A stretch of DNA of 64,000 nucleotides from Saksenaea vasiformis B4078 (lineage: Eukaryota > Mucoromycota > Mucoromycetes > Mucorales > Saksenaeaceae): assembly GCA_000697055.1 (NCBI GenBank), contig JNDT01001676.1:154531-218530 (forward strand), read 5' to 3'. Shown here in pieces: positions 12,152 through 25,592 of the stretch (positions are counted from its first letter, which is position 1; every line of letters starts with the position of its first letter). The notes below the pieces were generated by a model. It was not told the origin of the DNA and did no database searches. It saw nothing but the letters and a program-made list of their open reading frames with translations. The translations under genes and the position numbers were made by a program.

Positions 12152-13035
12152 TGATGAAATACCAAGAATATGAAAGTCTGAAACATAAGAAAGCTACATA
12201 TTTCCTCACTGGACTGGGACGAAGAAACGTTTAGAAATTAAAGATCCTGATGAAGTTTTGTTCTAGCATATGATACGCACAACACACATATAGGATATTT
12301 GCATGTCATCCAAGTGATCAAATAGTAGTACGTTACTGGAACTCGTCCGGAACAGCTCCGCGGGACAAGGTGTCAGTTATTGTCCAGGTCGAATGTAGCG
12401 AAAGAGGATATCACAGACGTTGTGCTCAAAGTTAACGCCTTTGTTCCACTACTGATACAACCATCAGAGAGAAAACGTATCAGATGAATCGGCATCCCTT
12501 ATAAGAGGCCTAATCTCAGCTTGTCTGCTAGACATGCGCTGTGGGCGCAGCCAGAGGGGATAGGCAATGTTCCATCAACCGGTTGGCGCTACTTACTTGG
12601 CTATTATCTTACATGCAGCTGTATGTTTTCTTCATTTTCTCTCGTCAACGTATAGTATAATTGGTAATCGAGCATCCCATTCCGTTCAATGCCCGCACTT
12701 TAGTGTTGAAGTATGCACTTAGAGGCGTAATCCAATGACCCTTGCACGGATCCCTCTTCGAATGAACTCATGTTCTCTGCATAAGGTATCCTTTGTCGAG
12801 GGAGCGCAAAGCTATTGGTCTTCTTTTATCGTTTCGCTGTCATGTTTTCCTGTTTTCGCATACTGTCAACATTTTTTTTTCATCACAAAGAAGTTGTCTA
12901 ATTTTTCGTTTTAATCCAGATCGTCCAATAAACAGTAAAATGGTCTCATTTTCAACAAAGTTAATATAAAGAAGTGCATGATTTTGTAGGGGAGTGTATG
13001 ACAAATGTGAATGCATTATTGATCTTTTTCGCTTT
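12148..13035. other. Intergenic stretch
   Basis: No gene, RNA or repeat recognised. The last 200 bp are probably the 3' UTR of the SURF6 gene. Confidence 0.6.
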
Positions 13036-14461
13036 TTACTTCCTGCCCTTAGGTTTGGGATTGGGTTTGGTAACCTTTCCACCTTTTCCTCGCTTTCCAC
13101 CTTCAAATCCAGGTCGTGCTTTCTTTCCCTTCTTTCTGTCCTTCTTTGCTTCGATTCTCTTTTGAATGTTCTCGTTTCTCTTTTTGACTTTATCTTCCTC
13201 ATCCTTTTTAACTTTGTCCAGACGATCCTTCCATTGGTTGGCACTCTTTGCCTTCTGCTTCTCTTGTCGCTTCACAGTCTTTTTCAACAGTTTGATATCG
13301 TCCTTTACTTTTTGACCTGTAGCTAACGCGATTGCCTTTTGCCAGTCTTCGTTTTGACTGAATGCCTCAGCCTTCATAGACAAACACGTAAATACCAACC
13401 GTAGCAGTAGCCAAATCATCTTTTTACCTTTTCTTTACTTTCTGCCTTGAGCTTCTCCAATTTCTCTTGCTTGGCTTCAGCCTTCTTAAGCAGCGTCTTG
13501 GCGTCACCAGCGGTCTTCTTCTTCTTCTGCTCGCCTATATCCAGCTTGCCAAAGAAAACATCACCGTCCATCTTGATCGAGTCGGCAGATGGGCGGCCAT
13601 CATTCTTGCCCTAAATAGCGTGAGTGATATTATTTTGACAGTAAAAAATCAAATTTACCTTTGTGGTAGGTGTAGGTTGAACAAGTTCTTCGGCAGCTGC
13701 CTTGGAACCCTTTTCTTTTCGGGCTTTCAATGCCTTCTTTCTGTCCTCTTTCTTCTTCATACGTGCTGCCAAGATATCTTCACGGCTACGAGCTTTGTTA
13801 TGGTCGATATTATCGGCTTTACGTTTCTTTCGTAATTCGGCGATGCGTTCGTGGAGGCGATTTCGAAGTTCCGAAATATCGCGTTTCTGCATGGGTTGTA
13901 CTACAGCTATTTTTTTTTATCAGCTTGTTAATACGTAACGATGAGTAGCAAACATTTCTTACCATCTTCCTGTTTTGCAGCAGGAGTATTACTTGCTTCA
14001 CTATCCTCGTTTGCCAATCCGCTAAAATCAGCTCCCGAACTGACACCCACTTTCTCTTCATCTTCATCCTCTTCTTCCTCGCTGCTCTCGCTGTCATCTT
14101 CTTCCTCCTGTTTTCGCTGTTCTTCTTCTGCCTTTTCTTGCTGGATCTCAGCTATTGATTTCTTGTTCTCAGGGTCAAGCTAAATTCACAAACATCAATC
14201 ATTTATCCATGGTCTATCCATTTTCCTTACCTTTGCCTTTTTTGCCTTTTTGGTTGCTTCTTTAACAGCTTGTTTTGGTGCCTTTTTTCGTTTGTTGTGC
14301 ATATATTTCGATGCATTCTGATAACAGCCATGGTTAAATCAATGTGTAGCTGGTGCAATGGTTTCATTGGTACGTACTGCTTCATCGTCTTTCTCGGTAA
14401 TGTAGACTTTTGCGGGTATAAGCTGTAATAAGCTGTCAAACAGCTCAGCATGCAATGACAT
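13036..14461 (-). CDS. Ribosome biogenesis protein SURF6/Rrp14
   Basis: Six exons (14461-14378, 14317-14231, 14179-13963, 13906-13659, 13610-13428, 13371-13036) give 384 aa. SURF6/Rrp14 is a nucleolar RNA-binding protein needed for early 60S and 40S pre-rRNA processing. The N-terminus has LLQLIPAKVY (11-20), matching the Rrp14 N-terminal motif. A Glu/Asp-rich stretch at about 72-100 follows. The conserved SURF6 domain starts at ELRNRLHERIAELRKKRKAD, with RSREDILAARMKKKEDRKK and a GDVFFGKLD block. It ends in a lysine-rich tail (KKGKKARPGFEGGKRGK) typical of the family. All introns are short and in phase. Length and charge pattern fit fungal orthologues. Confidence 0.93.
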
Positions 14462-15071
14462 GCGATTCTTCAACAGAAGTATTAGCGTGATTCCGTCGTT
14501 ATTCTCTTTTCGGGACCTACAGCTAACGACTCTAGAAGCTGATTCTGAACCATGACGTGCAAGTAGTCTTGAACGGAATGTGGCCTGAGTTACGAGAACA
14601 AAATTTTAAAATCGAAGCCACCTTGTGTGTTGTGTGACTTGGTGTCGACGGAGAATCAAAAGTTTGAAAAGGCGTTGAAGATCGTGCTTTTGGTTAACAG
14701 TCAATTTGATTGTATTACTATAAAGATTATTCGTTTTTTTTTCAAGCCATATGCAATGTCCATGTTTTCTTTACTTTTGGTGAGGGTTAATAAATGAAAG
14801 GGCATAAAAGGAAAGTAATTTACATAAGCAGTAGATTTGGTGGGAAGTCATTTAGATAGCGTAGAAAATAGTAAGAGGAAAAAGGAAATAAGAGAAAAAA
14901 GAAAAAAGGGAAAAAAAAAGAAAACAGTATGGTAAGCATTTGGTGTGTGGGCTGCAGAATACAAAGAAAAAGTAATAAAGAAAAGAAAAGAAAAAAAAAA
15001 GAGATTAAAAGGGGGAATTTGTGAGAAAGAAGAAAAGTATCTTTCAGGTGAGAAAGAGGAAGTTATTATTA
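14462..15071. other. Intergenic stretch
   Basis: Upstream region of SURF6 and 3' region of the ankyrin-DIL gene. Purine-rich A/G tracts (about 14870-15060) match its presumed 3' UTR. No gene seen. Confidence 0.6.
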
Positions 15072-17940
15072 TTATTCCATACAACTTCCTTTATCCAGCT
15101 TCTCCATCCATTCATCTGGTATGACCGGCACGACCTGTCTTTCTTTGTTTTCATGCTTTGATTTCTCTGGTGACCATCCATGTACTGATACCATATGTAC
15201 TGTACTAGGAATAGAAAATGGAAGCATAAATTTCGTATCTTTGGTTTCTTGGATATCTTTGTCATCATCATCATCATGATCATCGTCATTCTCATTTCCT
15301 TCTTCTGGCTCTTCATTATTGGGTGGTGGAAATGTAAATGATTCAACTTGTTCTTTAGGTGATGATAATGGTGGGGCATCGGTAGTGGTAGGTGTAGAAG
15401 GTACTGTTGGTGGCATTGATGCTGATGGCATAATACCAACACTTGACATGAGTGATCCAACAAAGCTAGACATACTGTCTCGACGTGATGATCTTCTTTG
15501 AAGTGACATACTTCGTGATAAAGGTGCTGATTTACGAGATACATCCATAGACCTTCGTGTTTGTCGCGCTTGTTTATATCGAACTGTATCTTCTGCCGTT
15601 TGCATGGCGTATTTCTCAATTTCCTCTGGAAGCCGCGGTTCATTCACTTCATAGCGGTAGTTCATCACACAGCGCTTGATCTGCAGTGCATTCAACGAAT
15701 CAAAGTTTTTGACTGTACTGATAAAACACGTAAGATCATTCAGCTGTGTAAGGCACTGCAGAAGCTGCAGGAGTTGCGTAGTGGGATTCAAATAACTGGT
15801 GAGACTAGATGGAAGATTGTTCTGGCTGATCCAATCTTCCATTTGCGATAAATTCATACGAATCTGCATTGCCTTGGACCGACAGAGTAATTTTTTGTTC
15901 GTCAGTATACGGTTAAATAACTCGCAAGACATATAATGGAAAAACTGTGCCAAAGCTTGGATAATGATCGTGGGATGAACATCGTACGTCTGGAGGACAA
16001 ACAGTGTCGATGACAGTAAGCTGGTAATGGATTGTGGGGAGATCGTGTTGATCACTTCCTCTGTATTGGCCGGAGCGCCGCCGCCGCCGTGGCGCTTGAT
16101 CTGCATTGCAAGAGCGCCGTCAGGTGGGACAATCACAGAACGTCTACTGCTTCGTCTGAAGAAACGTTGCCAGTCATCTGCAAAATTGACATCCTCCATC
16201 CCAGGAATCTGCTCATGCTCCACCATGGCGGATCCCAAGATCTTGGCGAGCCGTCGTTCGGTGTCATAGATAATCATAGTGTAAGTTTCTGATACCAATT
16301 CCGACAAACGAAGTTGATACTCAGCCGTGGCGATCACAAGGCAAGAATCTTTCTTCAGATAATAGAGAAGCTGAGTGAAATTGGTAATCCAAAATGCTAG
16401 AACATGAATATTGCGTGCATTGGCCTAAAAATAAATTGAACATAATTTGTTAATACAGAAAGATCATGTTCAAACCAAAAAAAAAAAAAGAAGAAGAAGA
16501 AAAAGAACAAACCTTGATGGCTTTACTCATGCGGTCAAGAGCACCTTCCAGGACCTCGTGGAGTAATTCAACACTCGAAAAGTAATGAGCAAAACGTGCA
16601 CTCAAAAAGACAACGTTTGCTGGCATACAAATCTCTTGCTCTGATCGCACAGGAAGATCAAGATTCGTGATGACAGTATCAAGGATGTACTGCAAATCAT
16701 CTGCACTAAAGACAAACATTTGATGTGGTAGACACTTGTCCCACTGAAATTCGTGGGTATCCATCTCAAAATCATCATCATCATCATCGTCGTCGTCGTT
16801 CTTATCACCCTCATGTTCATCATCGTCGATATCATCTTCGTCTTTTTCTTCGCTATTGATTTCACCGCCATCCGCAAGAGCAATAGCCGTTTCGAGTAAT
16901 TTCCGACGTCTTTCTGCTTCTTCAGCCATAAAGTTGTCGAAACCTTCCACTGTGGATTGATAGTAAAAATCACAGTCGCCGGCATTGGAAGAAGTCGATG
17001 AGAGACTACCTTGGGTGCGGCCTAGAATACTGGAAGTTGAGGAAATACTATCACGTGGATTGGTTGCCAAAATATCAACGATCTTCTGGTTATCGGTGTT
17101 CACAAAATCAAATACGGTGCGACCTTTGGCTGATTTTGTTTGAGAGGATGCACCATGTTCAAGTAAGACCTTGACCAATCCTTCATGGTTATTGTTTGTA
17201 GCCCACATTAAAGCAGACCAGCCAACTATAGAAAAAAAATGGTTAAACTTTTTTCTTTTCTTTTTTTACTCTCCCTTCCCCTTATTAATAACGCAATAAT
17301 TCTTGTCATACTTACATGAGTCCTGAATATCTATCTTGGCACCAGCGGCTAGTAGTGCCTGAGCAATATTAGTTTTGCCAAAACATGCGGCATAGATAAG
17401 CGGCGTAGTGCCATCATCATCTTTTGCATTGATATCAATGTATTGCTTTAGCTTTTCATCTTGCAGGAGCCGCGTGACTTTGTCTATGTCACCGGCAGAA
17501 GCAGCACGAGTAAATATTCTTGTCAACTTGCTTCTCTTGGTAGCCTCGTCCAGACTATCCAGCGGCAACGCAGTTTCGTCATCAAGGTCGTCGTCCACAG
17601 GCGGATCGTAATCTTGCGTGTCCGTTTTATCTGACGATGATGTCGACGGTGCTGGCTCAACCTTGTTGCCTAGCATCTCAGAGAGTTGTCTGTAGCTTTC
17701 AGCCATACGTTGCGACATCTCATCATAGGACATATTCTCATACTGCTTTAATACAGCCTCACTGTCCACTTCAGTCTCTTCGTCATGCTCTTTAATCATA
17801 CTCAAGCCGCCAGTGGAAGCAGTAATGGCCGTGCTGACATCAGAGGTCGGTGCAAAGGTTTTTGCTTTACAGTAAGGGGACGTATCAAGGATCTGGTCTG
17901 CCTCGGCAGGCGGGGTTAAGACAGTAGTGCCCGTCATCAT
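15072..17940 (-). CDS. Ankyrin repeat and DIL domain protein
   Basis: Exons 17940-17316, 17225-16513 and 16424-15072 give 896 aa. Ankyrin repeats span about 135-290 (TPLIYAACFGKTNIAQALLAAGA, SALMWATNNNHEGLVKVLLEHGA). An acidic Asp/Glu region with a run of about nine Asp follows. A DIL domain (about 380-715) contains LHEVLEGALDRMSKAI, HVLAFWITNFTQLLYYLKKD, SSTLFVLQTYDVHPTIIIQALAQFFHYMSCELFN and a long helical C-terminal part. DIL domains form the cargo-binding tail of class V myosins and a globular unit in afadin. Stand-alone ankyrin-DIL proteins are known from fungi and are little studied. No motor domain is present. The last 190 residues are Ser-rich, acidic and probably disordered. Role inferred: adaptor in polarised transport. 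Confidence 0.88.
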
Positions 17941-20900
17941 CTACAGTTTGTAACGTTCAGGACAGAATCGAGATCAGAAAAAAAGGTGACAGGTTATGTA
18001 TGTAGAGTTGTATATTCCGTTATTGTACGTAGTCCACACAGAAAGAAGTAAAGAGGCAAAGGTAAGTAAAAGAAAAAAAAAGCTTATTTACTAAGAGGAG
18101 AACGGGGTGGAAGGGGGCGGTCGCGCAAAAATTTCATCACCCGTAGCACGAAGCGGAGGGTCTTTGGCCATACATGGCAACAACCGTTAGCAACAGAAAA
18201 AATCTTAGAGTCATGGCTATCTTCACGTGCGCCAGTAGAAGCGAGAGAAGGGGGGTGCGGACGGCGAAGGGGTTACGAGAAAGGGGGTTAGCGGGAGGGC
18301 TTCCTGCTTAGTTTATCGATGGATAGAAAACAGCGCGGTTCCCCGAAATGGCAAGTTCGCACTGGGGAGTTTTCTAGTCTCGTGTTTTTAGGCTCCATTT
18401 GCTCGTTGAACTTGAATGTGGAAAACGCCGATGAAGGGATACGATCGAGAAAACATGATCGGAAAAACCAACGGATCCTCTTGCAGATTTAGGAATCTCC
18501 GGGGTTCCTTAAAGCATATGCACAGATTACCACACCACTTTATAAACCAACCAATCGATACCAACGAAAACGAGAAAACATGCATGAGGATTTGCACGGG
18601 AAAAAAAAAGGCCCTACTCACAAGTCAAAACCCAACCGCCTTTTTGATGCTAGCAAGAGCGTCACACGAGACAATCAAAATGTTCTGGGGTCGAATACAA
18701 TAGGAGTAGATCATTTTTCGGAAACAAACATAAAGCTGCATTACTCTAGTAAAAAAACAAAACATGTGCATGCCAAGAAGCACATAACCAAAGTGCTCCA
18801 TTTTTTGACAAATTTCATCTTATCACGGCGACTTCCCGAACTTCATGCAGCCCAAAAATTCTTATTTTATTCTAGACACATCATAAGAACAGGAAGGAGA
18901 AGAAAAAAAAATTCAAGTACACGTTCCGACTGGAGGATAGACCACCGCTGGCAAAGACCAAACTTCACGACCGAAGCGCTAGTCAATAGGACAGGATAGC
19001 CATCGTCCTTGCCGTGAGCGCTGTGTCGTCAAGGTAACAGCCGTATATCAGGATTGCTTTCCCGGAAGTGTTAGTAGACTGTTCGCAGTGAGCTACGTTT
19101 GTGGCACCCACCGTCCATGAGGTTGGTAACAAAAGCTTATTCCAAGTGGTGCCCCTTTCTTGTACAACTCATCATTACGTTATAATGCCGAATATTCAAC
19201 ATCATTTAGCATGACGACCACGATATTCTCCACAACTCCTGAAGAATGCCATGTGGAAGTGTTTTATGTGGCTAGCAATTGACACTGAATTATGCTAGAG
19301 ACAGATAGAGGCATTTTTGTTCTGCACGTATACATTTTCTTACAGAAGCATTCAAGAGGCGGATTGCGTACACAAGAATGAGCCTGCGGGTGCAGGTAGA
19401 GGAGTAACTCCTGACCTCGTTTGCTTGGGCTATGTCTTTTTCGAAATGGGAGATTAACGTGGTTGGCCCTCCCAAAGCGGGTCTACCTAAGAAAATTTAG
19501 CCAAGGTGGTGAAATGATTTGCCTTCGGATAGTCAAAGTTATCCGCTACAGTTCTTCCTTTTCCATGTAATGTATGGGGTTATGTTGGGCATGTGCAAAG
19601 AGTCAGCAGAGGCATCAGAATTCTGAGGCATGCACCCTTAATTGGTGACACATGGCGCCCTGTATAGAGCTGGCTGCGATACAGGAATTACCTGTGGAAT
19701 TCGAATGATCGATACAAACGTTTAAGAGATAATCAGGCGAAAAGTTGTATGAGACTTGGGAATTGCTTATCTTAGGTATCATAGAGTTTAATTATCGTGA
19801 TACATTGGGGTGATACAAGCAGCTGTCAGAGGATTATGCTACGCTGAACGGTTCACATCACCGATCAATAACATGACCGCGTATGGAGTTAGGTTAAGCC
19901 AGTGTACGCTGGCAAGCTTGTCGAAGATGCAAAGCCGTCAGATATGTTGTTATTTCACCTCCGGTTATATCGATCCACTTATGACCAATCTCTGCGAGGA
20001 TCGATAGTTTGTTAAGAAGGTGACGAACTGGGGTAGGATAAAAAAAAAGGAGAGGCAATAAATTAACGTGTCTGCCTACCCAAGAAAACTACTCACGGCT
20101 ATCCGTAGGAAGACAGCGCCATCGTTGGATGGCACGAAAAATACATCAAAATCAATTTGGTCGTGGCGATTCAGCTACAGTGCACTCTTTGCAAAATGTC
20201 GTACCGTGTGACAGTAGGGTGGCAACTATCTTAGCAACAATTATAGAAGATCTCGAATTACCGAACTTTTCCTTAAACATTGTTAACAACGGGTTCATGA
20301 AATTTTCGGCAATGCGCAACTCGCCACGCTTCCGTGCGTCAAAATTATCAGTTGAACCGCTCTAGAATATGGTAGATGGTGCTAGTCGCATGTTTACGTG
20401 AACCAAGGTAGATCACAGACCTTCTGCTGTCCCATTTTATTTTGAGCTCAAATTTAAGAAACCTGATCCAGATTCCTTAGTTCCAACGTTGGAAATCATG
20501 TCCGTCTTTACGATGGATGCTTAGGAAGATAAGCTCCACGCATGTTGCAATAGAGACCTCCAATGTTGCTGGAGTGTTCCCCGTAGTTCTCGCTCAGAAG
20601 TTCTGTAAGTGCAAAGCTATTTCTCACTCTAACAAACATGCAGTATCTAACAACTCACGATCTCCAGAACAACGTAACGGACGGAAAAGGGCAATTGCTA
20701 CGCAACAGACAGGGTTTTCCCAAAGGAAATGTGTCCACTTATTTTAGGAAAACCTTCTCGGATGCGCGATACACGGAACTTTTGTAAGTCTTGACAGCGT
20801 TGAGTGTGTTGTCGCACTCAAAGGAAGAGAGAAATGGAATATCCGTACTCATTCAGGGAGGAAATTCCAGGGCTGAAACATGCTGTCGGCCATTTTTGTG

Positions 20901-23268
20901 CTGGCCTCATTGCTGCTAGCTGGACTTGTTTTCATGCTACACTAACGGATTCGCATTCAAGAAAACCTGAAATTGTGCTAAGGAAGGGATGGACTATGTG
21001 GTCGTTGGCACACAAGTTAGCGACGAACTCGTACTCTACTTTATCAAGTTCGTCCCTTCGGTAGAGATAAAATCCGTTTAGAGTAGCGTCGATATTCCTT
21101 TATAATGCTTAAATGCAGCGGTAATTAGATGTCAGTTGCTAACCCCAGCCAATTCTGCCACACGGTAGGACTTACACCACTCTTTGACTTGCAGGGCAGA
21201 TAAGAGGACATTTCTAGGAACGGGGAACCAGTGGTGCTAATGCAAAGTAATTTCAGATTGACACAAAGTCATATGGGAGATCCTTATTATTTTTAAGCCC
21301 TGAGTAATCAGCTTTTCATATGAACAGTGCACGTCTAGGTATGGTTACGTTCAGAGGATTCTATACAGCCACATGAGTGCTTCCTTGGTCAGTGCTGGTG
21401 GTCGGGCCATCTATTGCAACCGCCAGGAATACAGCGACAGCAGATCAGGGAATTTGATCGACTTCCCAGGTCAATGTACCACGGGAACCACATGATGTGA
21501 TAGCACAAACTTCCAAGAGACGACAAGAGCCGATTCTTCCGCACCATGATGGAATGAAGTATGATTACAGACAAACTACCAACATAATGGCTTATGCAGT
21601 AGCCGTTTCTTTTTTTCCGCATGGGTCTTCCTTTTTCCCTAGAAGGAGCATTTTGCACGATATTCAACCAGCGGGGGAACAAACAAAAAGCATGGTGGCA
21701 CTGAAGCCAAAATAAAGTTACACGGGACATTATTAAACGTGCAACCTGTTGTACAGGATTTGAAAGGGATCCCATAAACAAGATACACAATTAATATCAA
21801 GAGATGCAAAAGTACGTGAAAAACGTTGTGCATAGAAATCATGTTGATCATACACTTTTTCTGGAGATGATGTTCATTGTACTTGCATGCTTATTTGCTC
21901 ACCTGGAAGTTCAGCCCCAAAAAATGTAAGCAGAGTGATCATCACTATGTTACTGAAGCTTACAAATGTTTGGTCTCATGCACAGGCACAAAAAGATCAC
22001 GAGTATGCCTTGCATGACATGAATATAAACAGTTGCAAGAATATCAAATGTTCCAAATTATAGGATTTTCCCTATGACGTTGTATCCATTTGAAAAGTAT
22101 TTAGCGTTGTTTCCAAATGAACTCTGGGCTTGAAGCAGGTCTTTATACATTCATTCAATGCTATAACTGTTGAATTTATTAGCCACGAATTCCTTTTTTA
22201 CGCTGTTCGAATAAATCCTGCATCCATTGGAGGGCCAAGCTCACGGTACTCTGGCAAAAAATTCATGAAGTAACAGCTTACGCTCAATTTTCCTTGATGG
22301 ACGCAAGATCTATTCAGAATAGCGTAGAAAGGAATTCAGTAAACAGTATGTACAATATTTTTGCTTATATCTACAGTCCAGCTGCAGCAGTATCCCTAAC
22401 AACCTATCTTCAAGGGATAGTTTCTTTTTTTCTTCTTCTACGGCATGGTGTAAACGTGACAAATGCAACGGAATCTCTATTTCACTTACCTGTTGCTTTT
22501 GAGCAGGTACACTTCGAAAGGCGGAATACCACGACCTTTTATAAGTATGGTGCAAACACTAGATTCGGTTATATATTAGCATTTTAAATATACGGTAGTC
22601 TAGTAGTTTCTTCTTTGTCGGGGTAAACCAGAGTTTCATATGCCCCATGGTGACACTGACCGAACTTTACTGCAGGGTTTCTCTTTAAACGAACGGTTTC
22701 TATCTTAACTCCTTGTTTGTGCAGAATACTGGACAGGAACTGATACCCGTACAAAAATACACATAAATGTGTATTTTTGTGCTTTGCTGATTTCTACGAC
22801 GGTCTGGGTTGAAGTTTTTTGCAAATGCAGGATCTTCTCTCGGTCGGAGTATGATGGATAAACATGAAATATCCGCGCACCTTTTCAACGTTCTAACAGA
22901 TACAACGAACAACACAACCATTCGGCCTAAGAATGCATATATAGGGTAGAGACGTACAATATAGGACAATCTGTGAACTTTGAAATACTCACCGTCAGCG
23001 TACTCAGCGAGTTTCGACTACACTACTCTAGGGTGAACTTAACGAGCCAGAAAAGAGGAAGTGAATATACTATGCCATTCTTCTATTGGTTCCGGTGCTT
23101 ATAGGTTCATGGATGCAATATCTATAATCTTTAGCGTAGTGTATAGCATTTAATTCCATGTAGATCGAAAGCAGGGTCAGGTCAAAAAGGGGAGTTGGAA
23201 AAAAAATAAGAAAGCTTGTGGGTCCTGACACTTTTTTTTGTTTTTTTGTTTGCTTTGTTCTTCTGGAG
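17941..23268. other. Gene desert of about 5.3 kb
   Basis: The first 400 bp hold the promoter of the ankyrin-DIL gene. Beyond that I find no frame with a recognisable domain or consistent splice partners. Frames up to 139 codons (18580-18999) look like chance. There is no tRNA fold and no long repeat. A perfect hairpin lies at 22751-22780. Confidence 0.55.
22751..22780. repeat. Perfect 14-bp inverted repeat (hairpin)
   Basis: ACAAAAATACACAT (22751-22764) is followed after AA by its exact reverse complement (22767-22780). It lies about 490 bp upstream of the ankyrin-dysferlin-FYVE gene. It could form a strong stem in RNA or a cruciform. No T-run or neighbouring gene makes it an obvious terminator. 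Confidence 0.9.
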
Positions 23269-25592
23269 ATGGCGACAACTACAACACTCATCGAATTATG
23301 TACACCACCTGTGCCAGGAGAAACACACAAATATTACGGCCATGCTCACAACAACTTTATAAAGTTACCCCATTTAGCACCTTTAACTCCATCTACCGGT
23401 TCTCTCCCGCTCGAGAAAAACAAGGGGCAGAAGAAGAAACAGCAACCTCAGCGAACACTTCATTCAATTGCCTCCACCGGAGACTTGAATTTCCTTCAAT
23501 ACATTTTGCAATTGATACCCGATCCGCTCAAAGCAGTGAATGAGCACCATCCTGCTACCGGCCTGACTCCGCTGCACTTTGCTGCATCTCGGGGACATAT
23601 TGAAGTCGCACGTTGCTTGATTGAAGAATATCAAGTCTCTATTGATGCGAGAGACAAGGAGGGTGAAGTAAGGAGAATCCTTTTTCTCGTGGTTTATTTA
23701 ATCTTCCCTGATAGACCGCGCTTCTCAAAGCTGCCTATGGTGGCCATTATCATATGGTACAGTATCTGTTGCGGAAAAAAGCAAATATCCATCAGAAAGA
23801 CAAAGATGGCTGGACAGCTTTGCATAATGCCTGTTCAAAATCTTGTCTGCCTATTGTCCGACTACTTGTTGAACACGGTGCTCGTGTTGATGGTCGAAGT
23901 AAAATGGGACATACTCCCCTGAGTAAGTTTCGGCAGTGAAAAACCAAGCATATGCCTGTACCCTGACTTCCATTTTTGTCTTTCATTTGGGTACTAGTCA
24001 ATGCAGCGTCCAAGGGTCATATGTCAATCGTTGAATACCTATTGGACGAGGCGCATGCAAATCCCTTGCTCAAAAACAATTTCAGCGAAGCAGCTTACGA
24101 TGTCAGTGCAGCAGCTGGTAAATCTTATATCTGTGAAATGCTAGAGAAAGCCGGTAGAAAATGGTGGGATATGCATCAATTTGATGGTAAGTCTGTACAA
24201 CGACAATAGCAAAGAAAAATCCTCTCATGCAAGGTTATTGTTATTGTTATTATTATTTTCAAGCAACTGGAATCCCGCCTGGAAATGTCTATGATTTATT
24301 AGAGTTCCATGTCACAGTGATGGTAGTACTCCATGAAAATCAGCGATGTACTTCCATCTTTGGACTATCTCGACCTCAGTTTAGCCCGACCGCACTTACG
24401 AAACATGATACGCGAGGACCATGGTCTCGTCATCCGTCCGGTGTTCGCTGTTCCAAGGATGAGGTTGAATTGCCGACAGATCCAACTACCCGAAACGGTA
24501 CCAACTGGTTCTGGCTAACAGACTGGCAGATTGACTATAGCGATCCACGCGTTGATCCTACCTCTGGTTGGCAGTATTCTCGTTCCTTTGAGGACAAAGA
24601 TGAGATGTGGACACCAGTTGCGCCTACAAGTGGCCACAGTTGGGTGAGACGACGTCGATGGGTCAGAGTGATGAAACGCCGCATGGATCTGCGTGAAGGA
24701 AGCTATAGAGGAATAGGAGGGGAGAACATGATTATGGAAAACGGAAATGATTACCTCTATCAAGCAGAAGAAATGGTCCAGAATATTAGGCAGGAGGAAT
24801 CAGATGCACAGCCTACTATTCAACACCTCACAATGGAGTTGCGAAGCTACGAAGAAGCATTACAAGTACTCCGCGCTGGTATCAAAGGTAAAACAGTAAT
24901 CGAGACGAGGTAACAGTTGCTAAAATGTGGAGAATCCTATAGTGGACCATAATCAGCATCGCAAGCACCGAGCTTCTGATTTGGCGAAGTTGTACCATGC
25001 TCATATTGAGAAACTCAACACACAGATCCTGCCTGCTGCATCGAAACTATCAACGCCCATTACATCACCACCAACACAACAGAATCCCGAACTGGTGCGT
25101 GAACTGGGTTTTGTGCGTTCCACCCAGGGCCCACCCACGCCGATTCCGGAACCAACGGTAGCGGACTTCGACACCAACCCATGGTCGCGTGATGCTGCGC
25201 CCGAATTCGCATGGACACCTTTGCAGAACGAAAGCTCAAGCATCAACCAAATCGACCTTATTGGCCATGGTGGACAGGACCCTCGTCAGCAGCCCTCTTC
25301 ACAGTCAGTAGACACAACAGAACAAGGTCCAAGAACATTTGCGTGGGAATCGGATGCAGAAGCCAAGGAATGTCGACGTTGCGCTCGCCGGTTTGGCCTG
25401 ATTGTCCGTCGTCACCATTGTCGCCGCTGCGGTTTGATCGTGTGTGATCGATGTTCAGCGTCCAGGACATACTTGTCACCTGATCAAGTTCTGCAAGATC
25501 CAAGAGCGCCGTCTGAATCTTTGGAGGCGCTGGCATCTCAGCATCAACGCGTCTGCGACAAATGCTATGCTGATTTAGGCTTAAGCGCCTAG
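23269..25592 (+). CDS. Ankyrin, dysferlin (DysF) and FYVE domain protein
   Basis: Exons 23269-23667, 23715-23922, 23998-24186, 24264-24887 and 24943-25592 give 689 aa. Ankyrin repeats occupy about 70-265 (TPLHFAASRGHIEVARCLIE, TALLKAAYGGHYHMVQYLL, TALHNACSKSCLPIVRLLVEHGA). Then comes a dysferlin-type segment at about 285-405: NWFWLTDWQIDYSDPRVD, GWQYSRSFED, DEMWTPVAP, WVRRRRWVRVMKRR. The C-terminus (612-687) is a FYVE finger with WESD, CRRC, the RRHHCRRC lipid-binding motif and CDKCY, so it should bind PtdIns(3)P on endosomes. The start at 23269 (MATTTT) was preferred over an in-frame ATG at 23218, whose extension is Phe/Cys-rich. Likely role: endosomal membrane protein scaffold; the substrate or partner is unknown. 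Confidence 0.88.

Noticed and set aside
11485..12154. Plus-strand frames opposite TAF12
   Set aside because: They are antisense shadows. The minus strand encodes a clear TAF12 with in-phase introns.
18580..18999. 139-codon plus-strand frame in the gene desert
   Set aside because: No domain, no splice partners, and basic/low-complexity content near the start. A frame of this length is expected by chance in 64 kb.
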